Source: Leptospirales bacterium (GTDB lineage: Bacteria; Spirochaetota; Leptospiria; Leptospirales; Leptonemataceae). Taken from it: 64,000 bases of DNA. The position numbers were made by a program, and so were the translations under genes. The stretch lies in assembly GCA_016788865.1 (NCBI GenBank), contig JAEUSB010000003.1, positions 1-64,000 of the forward strand, read 5' to 3'. This document shows, piece by piece, positions 48,619 to 59,242 of the stretch (positions are counted from its first letter, which is position 1; every line of letters starts with the position of its first letter). The notes below the pieces were generated by a model. The model worked only from the letters and a program-made list of their open reading frames with translations, made no database searches and was not told the origin of the DNA.

Positions 48619-49565
48619 GAAACGCGTTTTCAGATGCACTCGTTTCGGCTGCAAGAAAAGATTCCCGGGTGCTCCTGTTGACAGGGGACCATGGGTACGC
48701 GCTGTTCGATCCGTTCCGCGCCGCGTGTCCGGATCAGTACATCAACGCTGGAGTGGCAGAGCAAAACATGGTTGGCGTAGCTGCCGGTCTTGCCAAGGGA
48801 GGGTTCCGGCCGTTTGTCTATGGCTTGAGCGCCTTTGTGCCCATTCGTGTACTCGAACAAATCAAAATGGATGTTTGTTATCACGAACTGCCCGTCATAT
48901 TTATTGGTGATGGGGCCGGGGTGGTTTATAGCTCGCTTGGATCAAGCCATCAAAGCACGGAGGATATTGCCGCGCTCCGTTCCTTGCCCTCGATTTCCAT
49001 TTTTTCGCCGGCGGACGCAGCGGAGATGACCGCTTGCATGGAAGCAGCGCTGGCCAGCACAGGCCCCGTGTATCTGCGCATGGGCAAGGCAGATCTTGGA
49101 AAGATTCACGATTCGCCACCGGTTGTGAAGAGCGGAGGGCTAATCAATGTTCAACAAGGTCGCTCTAAAATGGCCTTCATTGCGACGGGTTCCATGGTAT
49201 TCGCTGCGCGCGCAGCTTCGCAGGAATGGTCGGATGTGGCTGTATGGAGCGCGCCTTCATTGAAACCCATCAGTTCTGAATCCATTGAACAAATCGCAAA
49301 ACAGCATGAGATTATCGTTACATTTGAAGAGCATTCAGTTTCCGGCGGACTTGGCTCAATCGTCACGGAAGTATGCTCAGAGCGATTTCCACGCCACGTG
49401 CTGCGAATAGGCATCCAGGATCGGTTTTCTCAGTTTTGCGGATCATACGAGTATCTAATGCGCGAACATAAGTTGGATCTGGAATCCGTTGTTGAGAAGA
49501 TTCGCAACTACCTGGTGCAGTTGGGAATGGAAGAGACGCATGGGCTGAAGAATAGGGCAAAATGA
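48615..49565 (+). CDS. Transketolase-like C-terminal subunit (316 aa)
   Basis: Contains the pyrimidine-binding domain with the catalytic Glu in INAGVAEQNMVGVAAGLA, then the FIGDGAGVVYSSLGSSHQS segment, the SPADAAEM and YLRMGKAD blocks and a transketolase C-terminal domain (about residues 190-310). The two subunits together make one ThDP active site. ATGA overlaps with both neighbours, including the GT2 gene, show that this set is translated as one unit. Confidence 0.92.
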   Translation: MRNAFSDALVSAARKDSRVLLLTGDHGYALFDPFRAACPDQYINAGVAEQNMVGVAAGLAKGGFRPFVYGLSAFVPIRVLEQIKMDVCYHELPVIFIGDGAGVVYSSLGSSHQSTEDIAALRSLPSISIFSPADAAEMTACMEAALASTGPVYLRMGKADLGKIHDSPPVVKSGGLINVQQGRSKMAFIATGSMVFAARAASQEWSDVAVWSAPSLKPISSESIEQIAKQHEIIVTFEEHSVSGGLGSIVTEVCSERFPRHVLRIGIQDRFSQFCGSYEYLMREHKLDLESVVEKIRNYLVQLGMEETHGLKNRAK

Positions 49566-50506
49566 AAAAGAAGCGAATTTCGATAGTCACTCCCTGTTAC
49601 AACGAAGAAGCGAATGTGCAGGAAGTCTACCGCCAGGTGAAGGAGCAGTTTAAGAAGCTTCCCGCTTACACGTATCATCACATCTTCATAGATAACGCGT
49701 CAAAAGACGGTACGGTCAGCATTCTGAAGGATCTTGCAAAGAAAGATAAGAACGTTCGCATCATAGTCAATTCGAGAAACTTTGGTCCGCTTCGATCTCC
49801 CTACCATGGACTGCTTGAGGCAGACGGTGATGCGGTAATCCTCCTGGTCGCCGACCTGCAGGATCCGCCGGAGATGATTGGAAAGTTCATAGAACAATGG
49901 GAAGCCGGGTTTAAGGTTGTGCTTGGGATCAAGACGTCAAGCGCCGAGTCATGGTTGATGTTCCTCGTGCGGAAGCTATTCTATTATCTGATTGGCGTTC
50001 TCTCTGACACGACGGTTCAACTTACCAAGAACAACACGGGATTTGGCCTTTATGACAGACAGATTATCCAGATCCTGCGCGGACTGGAGGATGCAAATCC
50101 ATATCTGCGTGGCATGATTTCAGAATTGGGCTTTCCCAGCGCAAAAATTCCTTACAAGCAGCCTGCGCGCGCTGGCGGCAAAAGCAGTCATAATTTCTAC
50201 GTAAATTATGACTTTGCAATGCAGGGAATCGTAAACCATTCCAAACTCCCTCTGAGAATGGCGACTTTTTCCGGATTCATCCTTTCTGGACTTTGTGCTC
50301 TGGTTGCTCTTGGATACCTTATAGCCAAGCTTCTCTTCTGGACGGAGTTTCAGTTAGGTATTGCGCCCCTTGTTGTTGGTGTATTTCTATTTGCGTCCGT
50401 TCAATTGTTCTTCATTGGAATCCTGGGTGAATACATTGGTGCGATTCACACACAGGTATTGAAAAGACCTCTAGTGATAGAGAAAGAACGCGTGAACTTC
50501 GACTGA
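49562..50506 (+). CDS. GT2 polyprenyl-phosphate glycosyltransferase with two C-terminal TM helices (314 aa)
   Basis: The N-terminal GT-A domain has ISIVTPCYNEEANVQEVYRQ, the IDNASKDGT loop, and LVADLQDPPEM with the catalytic DxQD-like motif. Two membrane helices (about residues 228-255 and 263-290) anchor it. This plan is that of DPM1/GtrB/CsbB-type enzymes, which make undecaprenyl-phosphate-linked single sugars on the cytoplasmic face. A GtrA-like partner lies in the same operon and YfhO proteins follow on the opposite strand, so the complete loading, flipping and transfer set is present. It is the last gene of the operon. Confidence 0.93.
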   Translation: MKKKRISIVTPCYNEEANVQEVYRQVKEQFKKLPAYTYHHIFIDNASKDGTVSILKDLAKKDKNVRIIVNSRNFGPLRSPYHGLLEADGDAVILLVADLQDPPEMIGKFIEQWEAGFKVVLGIKTSSAESWLMFLVRKLFYYLIGVLSDTTVQLTKNNTGFGLYDRQIIQILRGLEDANPYLRGMISELGFPSAKIPYKQPARAGGKSSHNFYVNYDFAMQGIVNHSKLPLRMATFSGFILSGLCALVALGYLIAKLLFWTEFQLGIAPLVVGVFLFASVQLFFIGILGEYIGAIHTQVLKRPLVIEKERVNFD

Positions 50507-50600
50507 TTTCCTTTCCTTTGTATCGTCGGAAATTTCGGGGTGCATTCGCGGCCGATGCTATCGTTTCATGTGATAACGCCTCATGAGAAAAGAAATTGAC

Positions 50601-52818
50601 TCAGACCTTTGCCCATCTGCTTCGACAGTGGCAGACAATGAGGAAAAGCATTATGGCCAAAAGGCCGAATCCGGAGAACGCTAGCAGCACAACCAATAAC
50701 GTGGGTTTGTATTCAAATTCAACACGGTGTGTTCCCGGAGGAAGTTTGATCGTGCGAAAGATCAGGTTTGCAGCATAAACCTCAACCTGAACTCCATCAA
50801 TTCTTGCGATCCATCCGGGAAAGAACTTGTCACCAAGGACCAGGAAGGTGTCGCCCGCCGCATTTGTTTCAAGCACTACCCGTTCCGGCTCATCTACAAG
50901 AAATTTGGCCGGTGCCAGGTGATCACCGGGGGAGGTTCTGGTAAGTAGCCCTTCCTGGGCTGGAATTTCGACTGCGGTTTGCAGGAGAGGGTTCAGAGAT
51001 TTCGACATGAGGATTGCGCTTTCGCGGGGTCCTGAAACGGGGACAATTCTATTGGTCAGGTAGGCTCTTGGTAGTACGGGCCCGCGCATTTGGAATAGCA
51101 AGTACTGATCAAGATGGTCACCCATGGCCAATAAGGTCGTTGATCCCAGGGTCTTGCTTACAAACTCAAGCATCTCTGGAGTCGCAACGGCATCATTGAT
51201 CACAATGAAACTCTGCAACACTTTCGCTTTCGTCTCTGGGTCTGCTCTCAGCCAGAGGCCGCGATTCCCGAGTATCCATTTGACCGATCCGGCGCCTAAT
51301 AGTTGTAAGGTGGTGTTCTTGGCCAATGCTTTGTAATCCAGATGGGTTTCTCCAAGCCAGATGCTGTCCTTGTTCTGGTTTCGCAGGTCTTCAGCAAGCA
51401 AGGACGAGAATAAGAAAGAGCGGTAGGTGTTGGAAGGTTCGTAGTCCGAGAGGTTCCGCCTGGAAGCCAGCATGCCAACTTTCTCGCAAGGTGCGAAGAA
51501 TGAATTGCAGACGGAATCAAAACGATATGCCTTTTGATCCGGCAGGACACTTTGTGCGGTGCGCGCGTAGCCATCAATGTACCGGGCCACATGGATAAAT
51601 GCAACAGCTGGGAGATGTTTTTGCGGCACTACGACAGCCAGAACAAGCAAGGCCAGTAGCAAATTTCGGTGGGCCAATTTGATTGAAGAAAATTTGCGCA
51701 AGAGGCGGTTGGCGTTTTGAATGAAGAAGGCCATACCTACAGATGCGGGAATAAGTAAAATATGGTTCGCGCGCTCAGGGATCCTGAACGCGGATCCCAG
51801 TGGGTAGTGATTGAAGTACCATTCAGCTATGGGACCCTGACGGCCCATCGAAAGCAGAGCAATAGGAATGGCCAGACAGATCATGGCAACTACCAGTGGA
51901 CGGTTTCGTGGAGATAAGAGCGCGCTTACTAGTCCGGCAGCGATTAACAATGGCAAGACGATTTTGGTGATCGTGTTGCCTCCCAGGAGATCGGGCAGGA
52001 TGCTTCCTGCGGGTCGTCCGCCTAATCGATTGAACTGATGGATGGTCACTCCGATTTCTCCCCGGATTCCCAGCGCAAAGAACTCTCCGGCGGAGACCAT
52101 CTGCGGGGCGGTGAGGATTGCGAAGAACACGATCGCCATTCCCAACAAGAGGGCGGTTCGTAATTTCTGCGTTTTCAATACGCGAGCGTTTTCAACGAGT
52201 GAGAAAATAAACACAAGTGCGCAGGCATGCAAAGCAAAGAACGCGTACTGTGGATACCCAGCGTACAGGAGCATGCTAAAGGCAAGGCATATCCCAAGTG
52301 CGCTTCTGACGCGCGGGCGGAAAGCAAACTTGCGAATTGCTAAGATGCATATCGGCAACCAGGTCACGCACGCCAGGAGATTTAATAGTTTGAAAGTATT
52401 TAGAAACTCTGCGGACAGTACAAACACCAGCGCCCCACTGAGAGATGGGACTTCCGAACCGAAAAGAACGCAGCATGGCATAGGATCCGATCATCCCAAG
52501 GAAGAAATGAAACAGGATCTCGATGAATTGTCCCACCTCAAGACCCAAGAGAATTGTCAAAAGCAGATGTGGGGGGTATAGCAAGCGCGCTTGCAGTGTG
52601 CCAATTACGGGATTGCCCGATGAAATATACGGATTCCACAGAGGCAGCTCGCCATTCATGACACGATTGTGAAAATACTTCTGCATGGGATATTCGTAAG
52701 TGACAATGTCGGAGAAGATATACGTGCGGTCTATTCCGCCCAGGTTACTACGGGCCAATAGGAACAGTACGCCGAGGAGAATTAGAACAAGCGGCGTAAG
52801 GCGGCCAACCGATATCAA
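50601..52818 (-). pseudogene. YfhO-family membrane protein, copy 2, frameshifted
   Basis: Two reading frames together cover a full YfhO-type protein: an N-terminal part from the TTG at 52818 (GGAGGAG upstream; a GTG at 52833 is also open) and a C-terminal part with the DKFFPGWIARIDGVQVE motif down to 50601. They join around 52430-52440: the first frame aligns with the paralogues up to SFRFGSPISQWGA and the second continues with LVFVLSAEFLNTF. Loss of two bases in a GCGC stretch would explain the break. All other parts match copies 3 to 5. It may be a recent inactivation, a phase-variation-like slip, or a sequencing error. Confidence 0.8.
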
Positions 52819-52973
52819 GAGTTCTCCTCCCACACATCATTTCTGCGCGAAGGCATGCAGGGGGAAACTCTGTTTTTGCTCAGTTTTGTGCGCGGTGGTG
52901 GAAGTACCAGGTTCCTTGAAGATTATCCAACTCGCCTCCGCAGTCCAATCCATTGGACAGGTGCGGAGGGTAT

Positions 52974-55268
52974 TTATTGCTCTTTTTTCAGCCGTTTCCG
53001 GCCCACCACAAGAAATGCAATTAGAATCGCGTACCCGACCAGCGATACTATGAATGAAACATAGAAATTCCACGGTTTGTAAACGAACTCTACTTCATGT
53101 TTCCCGGGTGATAACCGAATTGCTCGAAACATAATGTTAGCCGGATAGATCGTTGTGAGTTGACCATCGACTCTGCACTCCCAGCCGGGAAAATACTTAT
53201 CGTTCAGGACCAGGAATGCCTCACCCGCTGCGTCCGTCCGGATTACGATATGTTCGGGTTTATCGACAATAAAGTCCGCACGTTTCATATGATCGGCCGG
53301 GACGGTCTTCCCAGCCGTTAGTCGTAAATGCTCGGGTATTTCTAATACCGTTTGTTTCATGGGGTCAAACGGTGGTTCGAGGATTCGAGCGCTGTCTTTC
53401 GCACTTGCACTGGTTTCGATCCGATTGGTCAGATAGGCTCGGGATACTGTGCCTTCCAGCTTGAAGATAGTATACAGCGACGTATCTTTCGGTAAAAGCT
53501 CCAGAAGTATCTTCAGTTTCTCTTCGCCGACCTTCTCAAGAAGGCGAGCTCGCGCCGTATCATCCGGCACAATATCCACCGGGGTGACAAGACCTACCCC
53601 TTTGATTCTAGTCCGGTGTTCTGGAGTTGTTTTGCGCCAGAGCTCAGAGCTTGCCATAACCCACTTCACTGAGGCGGCTTGCAGTAGCTTCAGGGCGGCC
53701 GGATCCGTGAATGTATCAATATTGATATTTGTTTCCCCTAACCACAAATAGCCCTCAGGCAAGTTGCGCAGCTCGCTGGAAACCAGACGTGAAAACAAAT
53801 AGGAGCGATACGTGTTTGCAGGTTCGTAGTCTGTGAGGCTGCGCCGTCTGGCTATCATTCCTGCCTTCTGGCAGGGCTCCAGTCCAAAATAGCATATTGT
53901 GTCGTACCGATCGTAGCTGCTTTCCGGAATAACCTTCCTCAGATTTTCCGCGTAATGATCAATGTGTTTTGAGATATGCATGAAAGCCTGTGTTTTCAGT
54001 GCCTTTCCGGGCACCAGCAGCAGGGCCAGGGCAAACAAGAGCGCAACTGTCCCTGCCAATCGCAAACTTGTTTTCCTGATCTTCCGATCAACGATTACGA
54101 ATGCCAGTCCAAGAAAGAAGGCTGAAGGGAACAATAGCAGGAATAGTAAGCGCTGGGGAACACGAAAGGCAGAGCCCAGTGGATAGTTGTTGAATATCCA
54201 GTTTGCGAACTCGCCGCCTGAAGCAAGCAAGGCGAATGGAATCACAATAGCAACCATTGTCAAGATGCGTAATCGATATTCCCGCAACATTGCGTATCCC
54301 AGGATCGCACTGAGGGCTACCATCAGGGGCAGGGCGTACAAATGTGGGGGATATTGAATAGTTGGGGCTTGACCGGGTTGCGGCGGCACCATTTGAGCCC
54401 CTCCGTAGAGGTGCGGGAGCAATACAAGAATTGAACGACTGCCGAAGGGGTTGAACTGCTGCAAGGTTACACCGACTTCACTGCGAAGACCTCTTGAGAA
54501 TAGCTCGGCTGATGTGATAATTTGGGCACCGGAAACCAGGGCGAATAACGTTAAGGCGGTGCTGATCAACAGCAGGAAACGAACAGGGTGCCTCATAAGA
54601 CGCCGCCGCAGATGGAACGCTCCAAACAGAAAAACGATTACGCAAACGTGTGCCGCGTAGTACGCGTATTGAGGGTAGCCGGCGTAAATCAGCATCGAGA
54701 AGCTGAATGCCAGGATGGCTGAAGTCGTAAGGTCTGGCCGATAAAGAAATTTCCGTATGGACCAGATGCAAACGGGCACCCAGGCCACTGTAGCAATGAC
54801 ATTGAAAGCGGCAAAGGCGTTCAGAAACTCGACTGAAAGCATGACGCTCAGGGCGCCAACCATGCTGGCCATGCGCTTCAACCGAAACGATCTCAACATT
54901 GCGTAAGATCCAATTACAGTTAGGCAGAAGTGGAAAATAACCTCGAGCAATTGGCCCACATTCAGTCCAAAGACCAGAGTCAAGATGAGCCGCGGTGGAT
55001 AGATCAGGCGCGCCTCAAGCGTACCGATCATTGGATTACCCCCGGATTGGTACGCGTTCCAGAGCGGTAGTTCTCCATTCAGCAAGCGTTCGTTGAAATA
55101 CTGCTGCATTGGCAGATCGTAGCTGAGGTTATCAGCGAAGTTATAGGCTTCATCCAGCCGGTCGAGGTTGGATCTTCCGAGCAAAAACAGGAAGATCAAT
55201 AGAATTAAGGCGAATAGCGGTGTTCGCCTGGAACGTCCCATGCTGCGAACCAGTTCAAGCATTCCCAA
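52974..55268 (-). CDS. YfhO-family polytopic membrane protein, copy 3 (764 aa)
   Basis: Same plan as the other copies: about 11 transmembrane helices, opening loop GELPLWNAYQSGGNP, IYAGYPQYAYYAAHVC in the mid-region, then a soluble extracytoplasmic domain with DYEPANTYRSYLFSRL and DKYFPGWECRVDGQLTTIYP, and a final membrane span (WNFYVSFIVSLVGYAILIAF). The start is shown at the TTG; in-frame ATGs follow at 55262 and at codon 10, and no site has a strong ribosome-binding sequence. It most resembles copies 2 and 4. By family the protein would transfer a lipid-linked sugar to a surface polymer outside the inner membrane. Confidence 0.88.
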   Translation of the reverse strand: MGMLELVRSMGRSRRTPLFALILLIFLFLLGRSNLDRLDEAYNFADNLSYDLPMQQYFNERLLNGELPLWNAYQSGGNPMIGTLEARLIYPPRLILTLVFGLNVGQLLEVIFHFCLTVIGSYAMLRSFRLKRMASMVGALSVMLSVEFLNAFAAFNVIATVAWVPVCIWSIRKFLYRPDLTTSAILAFSFSMLIYAGYPQYAYYAAHVCVIVFLFGAFHLRRRLMRHPVRFLLLISTALTLFALVSGAQIITSAELFSRGLRSEVGVTLQQFNPFGSRSILVLLPHLYGGAQMVPPQPGQAPTIQYPPHLYALPLMVALSAILGYAMLREYRLRILTMVAIVIPFALLASGGEFANWIFNNYPLGSAFRVPQRLLFLLLFPSAFFLGLAFVIVDRKIRKTSLRLAGTVALLFALALLLVPGKALKTQAFMHISKHIDHYAENLRKVIPESSYDRYDTICYFGLEPCQKAGMIARRRSLTDYEPANTYRSYLFSRLVSSELRNLPEGYLWLGETNINIDTFTDPAALKLLQAASVKWVMASSELWRKTTPEHRTRIKGVGLVTPVDIVPDDTARARLLEKVGEEKLKILLELLPKDTSLYTIFKLEGTVSRAYLTNRIETSASAKDSARILEPPFDPMKQTVLEIPEHLRLTAGKTVPADHMKRADFIVDKPEHIVIRTDAAGEAFLVLNDKYFPGWECRVDGQLTTIYPANIMFRAIRLSPGKHEVEFVYKPWNFYVSFIVSLVGYAILIAFLVVGRKRLKKEQ

Positions 55269-55472
55269 AGCGTGCTTATCTCGTCACTCCATCAACCTTT
55301 TTTTCAATGCTTCCGTTCGAATACACTAGCAAGCGGCTCAGGAGTCTTGTGGTCCACAAGACTCCAATCTCGGACTGTCCGCCCGGCATCGAGCGACGGC
55401 AATTTTCTCAGAGGGTTACAGACGGGAAAAGTAACTCCTTCAATTTTCTGTCATATATTAGATGTTAGGCGA

Positions 55473-57740
55473 TCACGGTCGCGGTATCAGGCGTCTAACT
55501 ACGGTCACGAGGAAAACAGTCAGTATTGTCAGATATCCAAGGGCTGCGATGGCAAGCAGCGCAATGAGGGTTTTAGGCCGATAAGTAAATTCAACGATAT
55601 GTTTTCCCGGAGGAATCTTAATTGCGCGGAAAATTAGGTTGGCAGGAAAGATTTCGACGGCTTGCCCATCGACTGTTGCAACCCATCCCGGGAAGAACTT
55701 ATCATTGAAAACCAGAAAAGTATGCCCGGATGAGTTGGTTGTGAATCCTACTCTTTCCGGTGAATCTGTTGCGAAATCCACCGGCTGCATATGATCTTCT
55801 CGTTTAGGGATTTCCGGATACGATTCGGTAGCCTGGGATTCAATAACTGTCTCGACCATTGGATTTATCTTCTTGAGCAGTTCAAAGGATTCCGTTGGAC
55901 CTGAGCTGAAGCGTATTCGGTTTGTGAGGTAAGCACGGGGAGCTACATCCTTCTCAACTTTGAATACATGGTAGAGAGGGAGTTGGCCTCCGAACCCTTC
56001 AAGCAGTTCTGTCGTAAAACCAGAGCCAAAGCGCTTCTGCATGATCAATTGTGCCGCGTGATTTACAACAACGCCGATAGGTTTGGAAATTCCATTCTGT
56101 TCCATCTTGGCGCGGTCTTCAGGCGGCGTTTGCTTCCAGAGTCTGGAATCCCCCAGGATCCACTTAACCGAGCTCGCCCTTAGAATGTTCAATGCCTGCT
56201 GGTTGGTCAGGCTAATAAATGTGAGATTGGTCTCGCCGAGCCAGATATCAAATCCGGGACCATTGCCCACTTTTTCCGAAACCAATTGAGCGTGGAGAAA
56301 GGTTCTATAGGTATTTGCCGGTTCGTAGTCGTTCAAGCTCAAACGCCTTGCAACCATGCCGGCCTTCTGGCAGGGCTCCAGAAAGAAGAATGCGCAGATC
56401 GATTCGAAGCGATACGAACTCTGCGCCGGGATAGTCTCCTGGATATCCTTCGCGAATATATGCATCATGCCGGAAACGTGGGGGAACGCCTGCGTGCGAA
56501 GCCTCTTCTGTGGAGCCATGATGGCAAGGAAGATCAACACCCATATGCTCAAAAAAACGCGAAAACGCAGAATACTGCCCGGTGCGGTTCTTTTGAATGC
56601 AATGACAACTTGTGTCAAAATTCCCACGAGGAACGCACAGGGTATGAGCAGTACCCAGGAGGCGCGCTGCGGATAGCGAAAAGACGATCCAAGGGGATAA
56701 TGATAGTAGAACCATTCAGAAATGGGCGTGGCCGCGGCCATTGCAAGAAGGAGAAAGGGTATCCCCAACAAAATGTTTGCAATGATCTTTTCACGGAAGC
56801 GCCTGAGTCGCCAGTACCCCGTCACGATTCCGGCAATGATGACTAGATTAATAATCTGAAACTGCGGTTTGTATGCGCCACCAATTGCTTCGGGCAAGAT
56901 CCTTAAGGCAGATCGGCCTCCGTATGGGTTGAACTGCTGAAAACTCAAGCCGGCTTCCCCTCGCCACCCGAGGGAAAAGAATTCGAACGAAGCAAACAGC
57001 TGCGGCGCGGTGACGACAAGCAGGCTCAATCCGGCCAGCACTGAGTAGGCGGCCAGGGGGGTGAGTTGTCGCCGCAGGCGTTTCCGTCTTAAATACAAGC
57101 CGCTCAGGAAGACGATCACGCAGGCATGCGCCGCAAAGAAACCGTACTGTGGATGACCGGCGTAGACCAGCATCGCATGCGTGATTGCGATTGCCATGGC
57201 GCGCATGAAAGTTGGCCAGATCAGGAACAGGTTGATCGTCGCGATGCAGGCGGGTAACCAAACGATTGTTGCAATTAAATTCTGGGTAACGTTGAAGCTT
57301 GCAAGGTAGTCGTTTGCGAGCATGAAGAAGATTGCTCCCAGAATTGCCGGGCCGCTCTTCAACGAATAGGAGCGCAGCATGAAATACGTTCCGAGCAAGC
57401 CGAGGGCAAAATGAAAAACTAATTCGCAGAATTGTCCCCAATCCAGGCCCAGAAGCAATGTAAAGACAAGACGGGGAGGGTAAATCAGGCGATGCTGCAA
57501 TGTTCCAATCGTGGGATTGCCCGCCGATTGATATGGATTCCAGAGGGGCAATTCGCCCTGGCGCAATCGAGAATTGAAGTATTCCTGCGCTGGCCAATCT
57601 TGCGTGACGTTATCGGCAAAGACGTACGAATCATCAAATCCCGCAAGGTTGGATCGAAATATGAGAAATAGGGCGCCGATGCAGCAAAGGAGAACTACCG
57701 GTGCATATCCTGCGAGAGATCTAGGGAGGAATCGCAGCAT
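55473..57740 (-). CDS. YfhO-family polytopic membrane protein, copy 4 (755 aa)
   Basis: Full-length member with GELPLWNPYQSAGNPTIGTL near residue 60, VYAGHPQYGFFAAHACVIVF, the extracytoplasmic DYEPANTYRTFLHAQLVSE and the DKFFPGWVATVDGQAVEIFP motif before the last membrane span. Start ATG at 57740. It is divergent from the MBOAT gene at 57840, about 100 bases apart, so the two may share a control region. Confidence 0.88.
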   Translation of the reverse strand: MLRFLPRSLAGYAPVVLLCCIGALFLIFRSNLAGFDDSYVFADNVTQDWPAQEYFNSRLRQGELPLWNPYQSAGNPTIGTLQHRLIYPPRLVFTLLLGLDWGQFCELVFHFALGLLGTYFMLRSYSLKSGPAILGAIFFMLANDYLASFNVTQNLIATIVWLPACIATINLFLIWPTFMRAMAIAITHAMLVYAGHPQYGFFAAHACVIVFLSGLYLRRKRLRRQLTPLAAYSVLAGLSLLVVTAPQLFASFEFFSLGWRGEAGLSFQQFNPYGGRSALRILPEAIGGAYKPQFQIINLVIIAGIVTGYWRLRRFREKIIANILLGIPFLLLAMAAATPISEWFYYHYPLGSSFRYPQRASWVLLIPCAFLVGILTQVVIAFKRTAPGSILRFRVFLSIWVLIFLAIMAPQKRLRTQAFPHVSGMMHIFAKDIQETIPAQSSYRFESICAFFFLEPCQKAGMVARRLSLNDYEPANTYRTFLHAQLVSEKVGNGPGFDIWLGETNLTFISLTNQQALNILRASSVKWILGDSRLWKQTPPEDRAKMEQNGISKPIGVVVNHAAQLIMQKRFGSGFTTELLEGFGGQLPLYHVFKVEKDVAPRAYLTNRIRFSSGPTESFELLKKINPMVETVIESQATESYPEIPKREDHMQPVDFATDSPERVGFTTNSSGHTFLVFNDKFFPGWVATVDGQAVEIFPANLIFRAIKIPPGKHIVEFTYRPKTLIALLAIAALGYLTILTVFLVTVVRRLIPRP

Positions 57741-57839
57741 TCCTGATTGTTGCTCGATTGATCGGGGTGCAAGGATTTTTTACGGTCGCATTTCTTGTTG
57801 ACAGGAGTAAAAATGTAGCTTGATCCTGTTTTCCAGGGC

Positions 57840-59240
57840 ATGCAGTTTCAGTCAGCGCAGTTTCTTTTCTTCTTTATAGCTGTCTTCATCCTCAACGCCT
57901 TCCTGAATCGCTTTCAAACAACATCCTGGCCTAGAAACGCGGTACTCGTTATTGCCAGCTATATCTTTTATGCTGCCTGGAAGCCTGCGTTTCTAATTCT
58001 GATTTTGTTCGTGACCGGGTTCAACTACCTGACCGGTAGTGCACTGGCGTCGAATAACGTCCAACGGCGAAAAAGTTTTCTTGTGTTCGCGATCGCAGTC
58101 AATCTTGGTTTACTGTTCTATTTCAAATACTTTGCTTTCGCGATGCATTCTGTCTTTGTGCTTCTGGGTTGGATCGGATTTTCACAGGGCGATTTTACTA
58201 CTAACATCATTTTGCCGATTGCCATCTCATTCATAACATTCGAGGCCATAAGCTATAATGTGGATGTATACAGGGGTAGTTTTCGGCCTGAATCGAATTT
58301 GCTCTCCTTCGCGTTGTACTTTGCATTTTTCCCGCGATTGGTTTCCGGTCCAATTGTTCGACCGTATCAAATATTACCGCAGCTGAAGCGAGCGCGTAAT
58401 CGACTGCATATCCGTTCCGGCTTGTTTCTGGTGGTTCAGGGGTTATTCAAGAAAGTCTGCGTTTCTGACTTGATAAGCTATTTCCCCAATGCGGTTTTCA
58501 AGAACCCGGATGCACATTCGGCCCAGGACATCATCCTCGCAGTGATGGCCTTCACGGTGCAAATTTATTGCGACTTTTCTGGTTATACGGACATAGCGAT
58601 TGGTGTTGGGCGTATGCTTGGAATTCGCCTTCCACAAAATTTTCGCCTGCCGTACACAGCCCTCAATATTCGAGAATTCTGGCAGAGATGGCATATAACG
58701 TTGTCCACGTGGCTTCGCGACTATCTCTACATAGGACTGGGGGGAAACCAGACCGGTCATACGTACAGAAACCTGTTCCTGACTATGCTGCTCGGTGGTT
58801 TGTGGCACGGAGCGTCATGGAACTTTGTGATTTGGGGGGCTTTGCACGGATCCGTCTTGGTGGCCTATCATTGGTTCTCTCGCTTTCGCCCAAACTTCAA
58901 TATCCCGTGGCCCATTTCCTGGGTGATTACTCAGCTGGTCGTGGTCGTTGCCTGGATCTTCTTCCGCGCTGATACGTTTACAACCGCATCCCAAATGATA
59001 ACCGGTGTCTTTCAGCCGACCCGCTATACTGGATTTTTCACAAGAGATGCGGATCTGGTGGTCTATACAATTCTGGGATTCTATGTTTTTCACATTGGCG
59101 CAACGTTATTCCGCCGATTCAAGCGCCCAACATATAAGTATGGTCGTTTTTTTCTGGGTGCTTATCAGGCCTTATTGTTTCTCGCGGTATTGTTTGCAAT
59201 TAAACCAGATGACACTCCTTTCATCTATTTTCAGTTTTAA
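57840..59240 (+). CDS. MBOAT-family O-acyltransferase (AlgI-like, 466 aa)
   Basis: About ten membrane segments, with the diagnostic blocks FWQRWHITLSTWLRDYLYI and GGLWHGASWNFVIWGALHG; the His in LWHG is the catalytic His of the MBOAT family. AlgI, DltB and related proteins pass acyl groups across the inner membrane to surface polysaccharides. The next gene, starting two bases after its stop, encodes an SGNH-type partner that would complete the transfer in the periplasm. Probably O-acetylates a polysaccharide made by the neighbouring genes. Confidence 0.94.
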   Translation: MQFQSAQFLFFFIAVFILNAFLNRFQTTSWPRNAVLVIASYIFYAAWKPAFLILILFVTGFNYLTGSALASNNVQRRKSFLVFAIAVNLGLLFYFKYFAFAMHSVFVLLGWIGFSQGDFTTNIILPIAISFITFEAISYNVDVYRGSFRPESNLLSFALYFAFFPRLVSGPIVRPYQILPQLKRARNRLHIRSGLFLVVQGLFKKVCVSDLISYFPNAVFKNPDAHSAQDIILAVMAFTVQIYCDFSGYTDIAIGVGRMLGIRLPQNFRLPYTALNIREFWQRWHITLSTWLRDYLYIGLGGNQTGHTYRNLFLTMLLGGLWHGASWNFVIWGALHGSVLVAYHWFSRFRPNFNIPWPISWVITQLVVVVAWIFFRADTFTTASQMITGVFQPTRYTGFFTRDADLVVYTILGFYVFHIGATLFRRFKRPTYKYGRFFLGAYQALLFLAVLFAIKPDDTPFIYFQF

Positions 59241-59242
59241 TC

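Noticed and set aside
50601-52833. Two separate genes for YfhO copy 2
   Set aside because: Each half matches a contiguous part of the paralogues, so one broken gene is the simpler reading.
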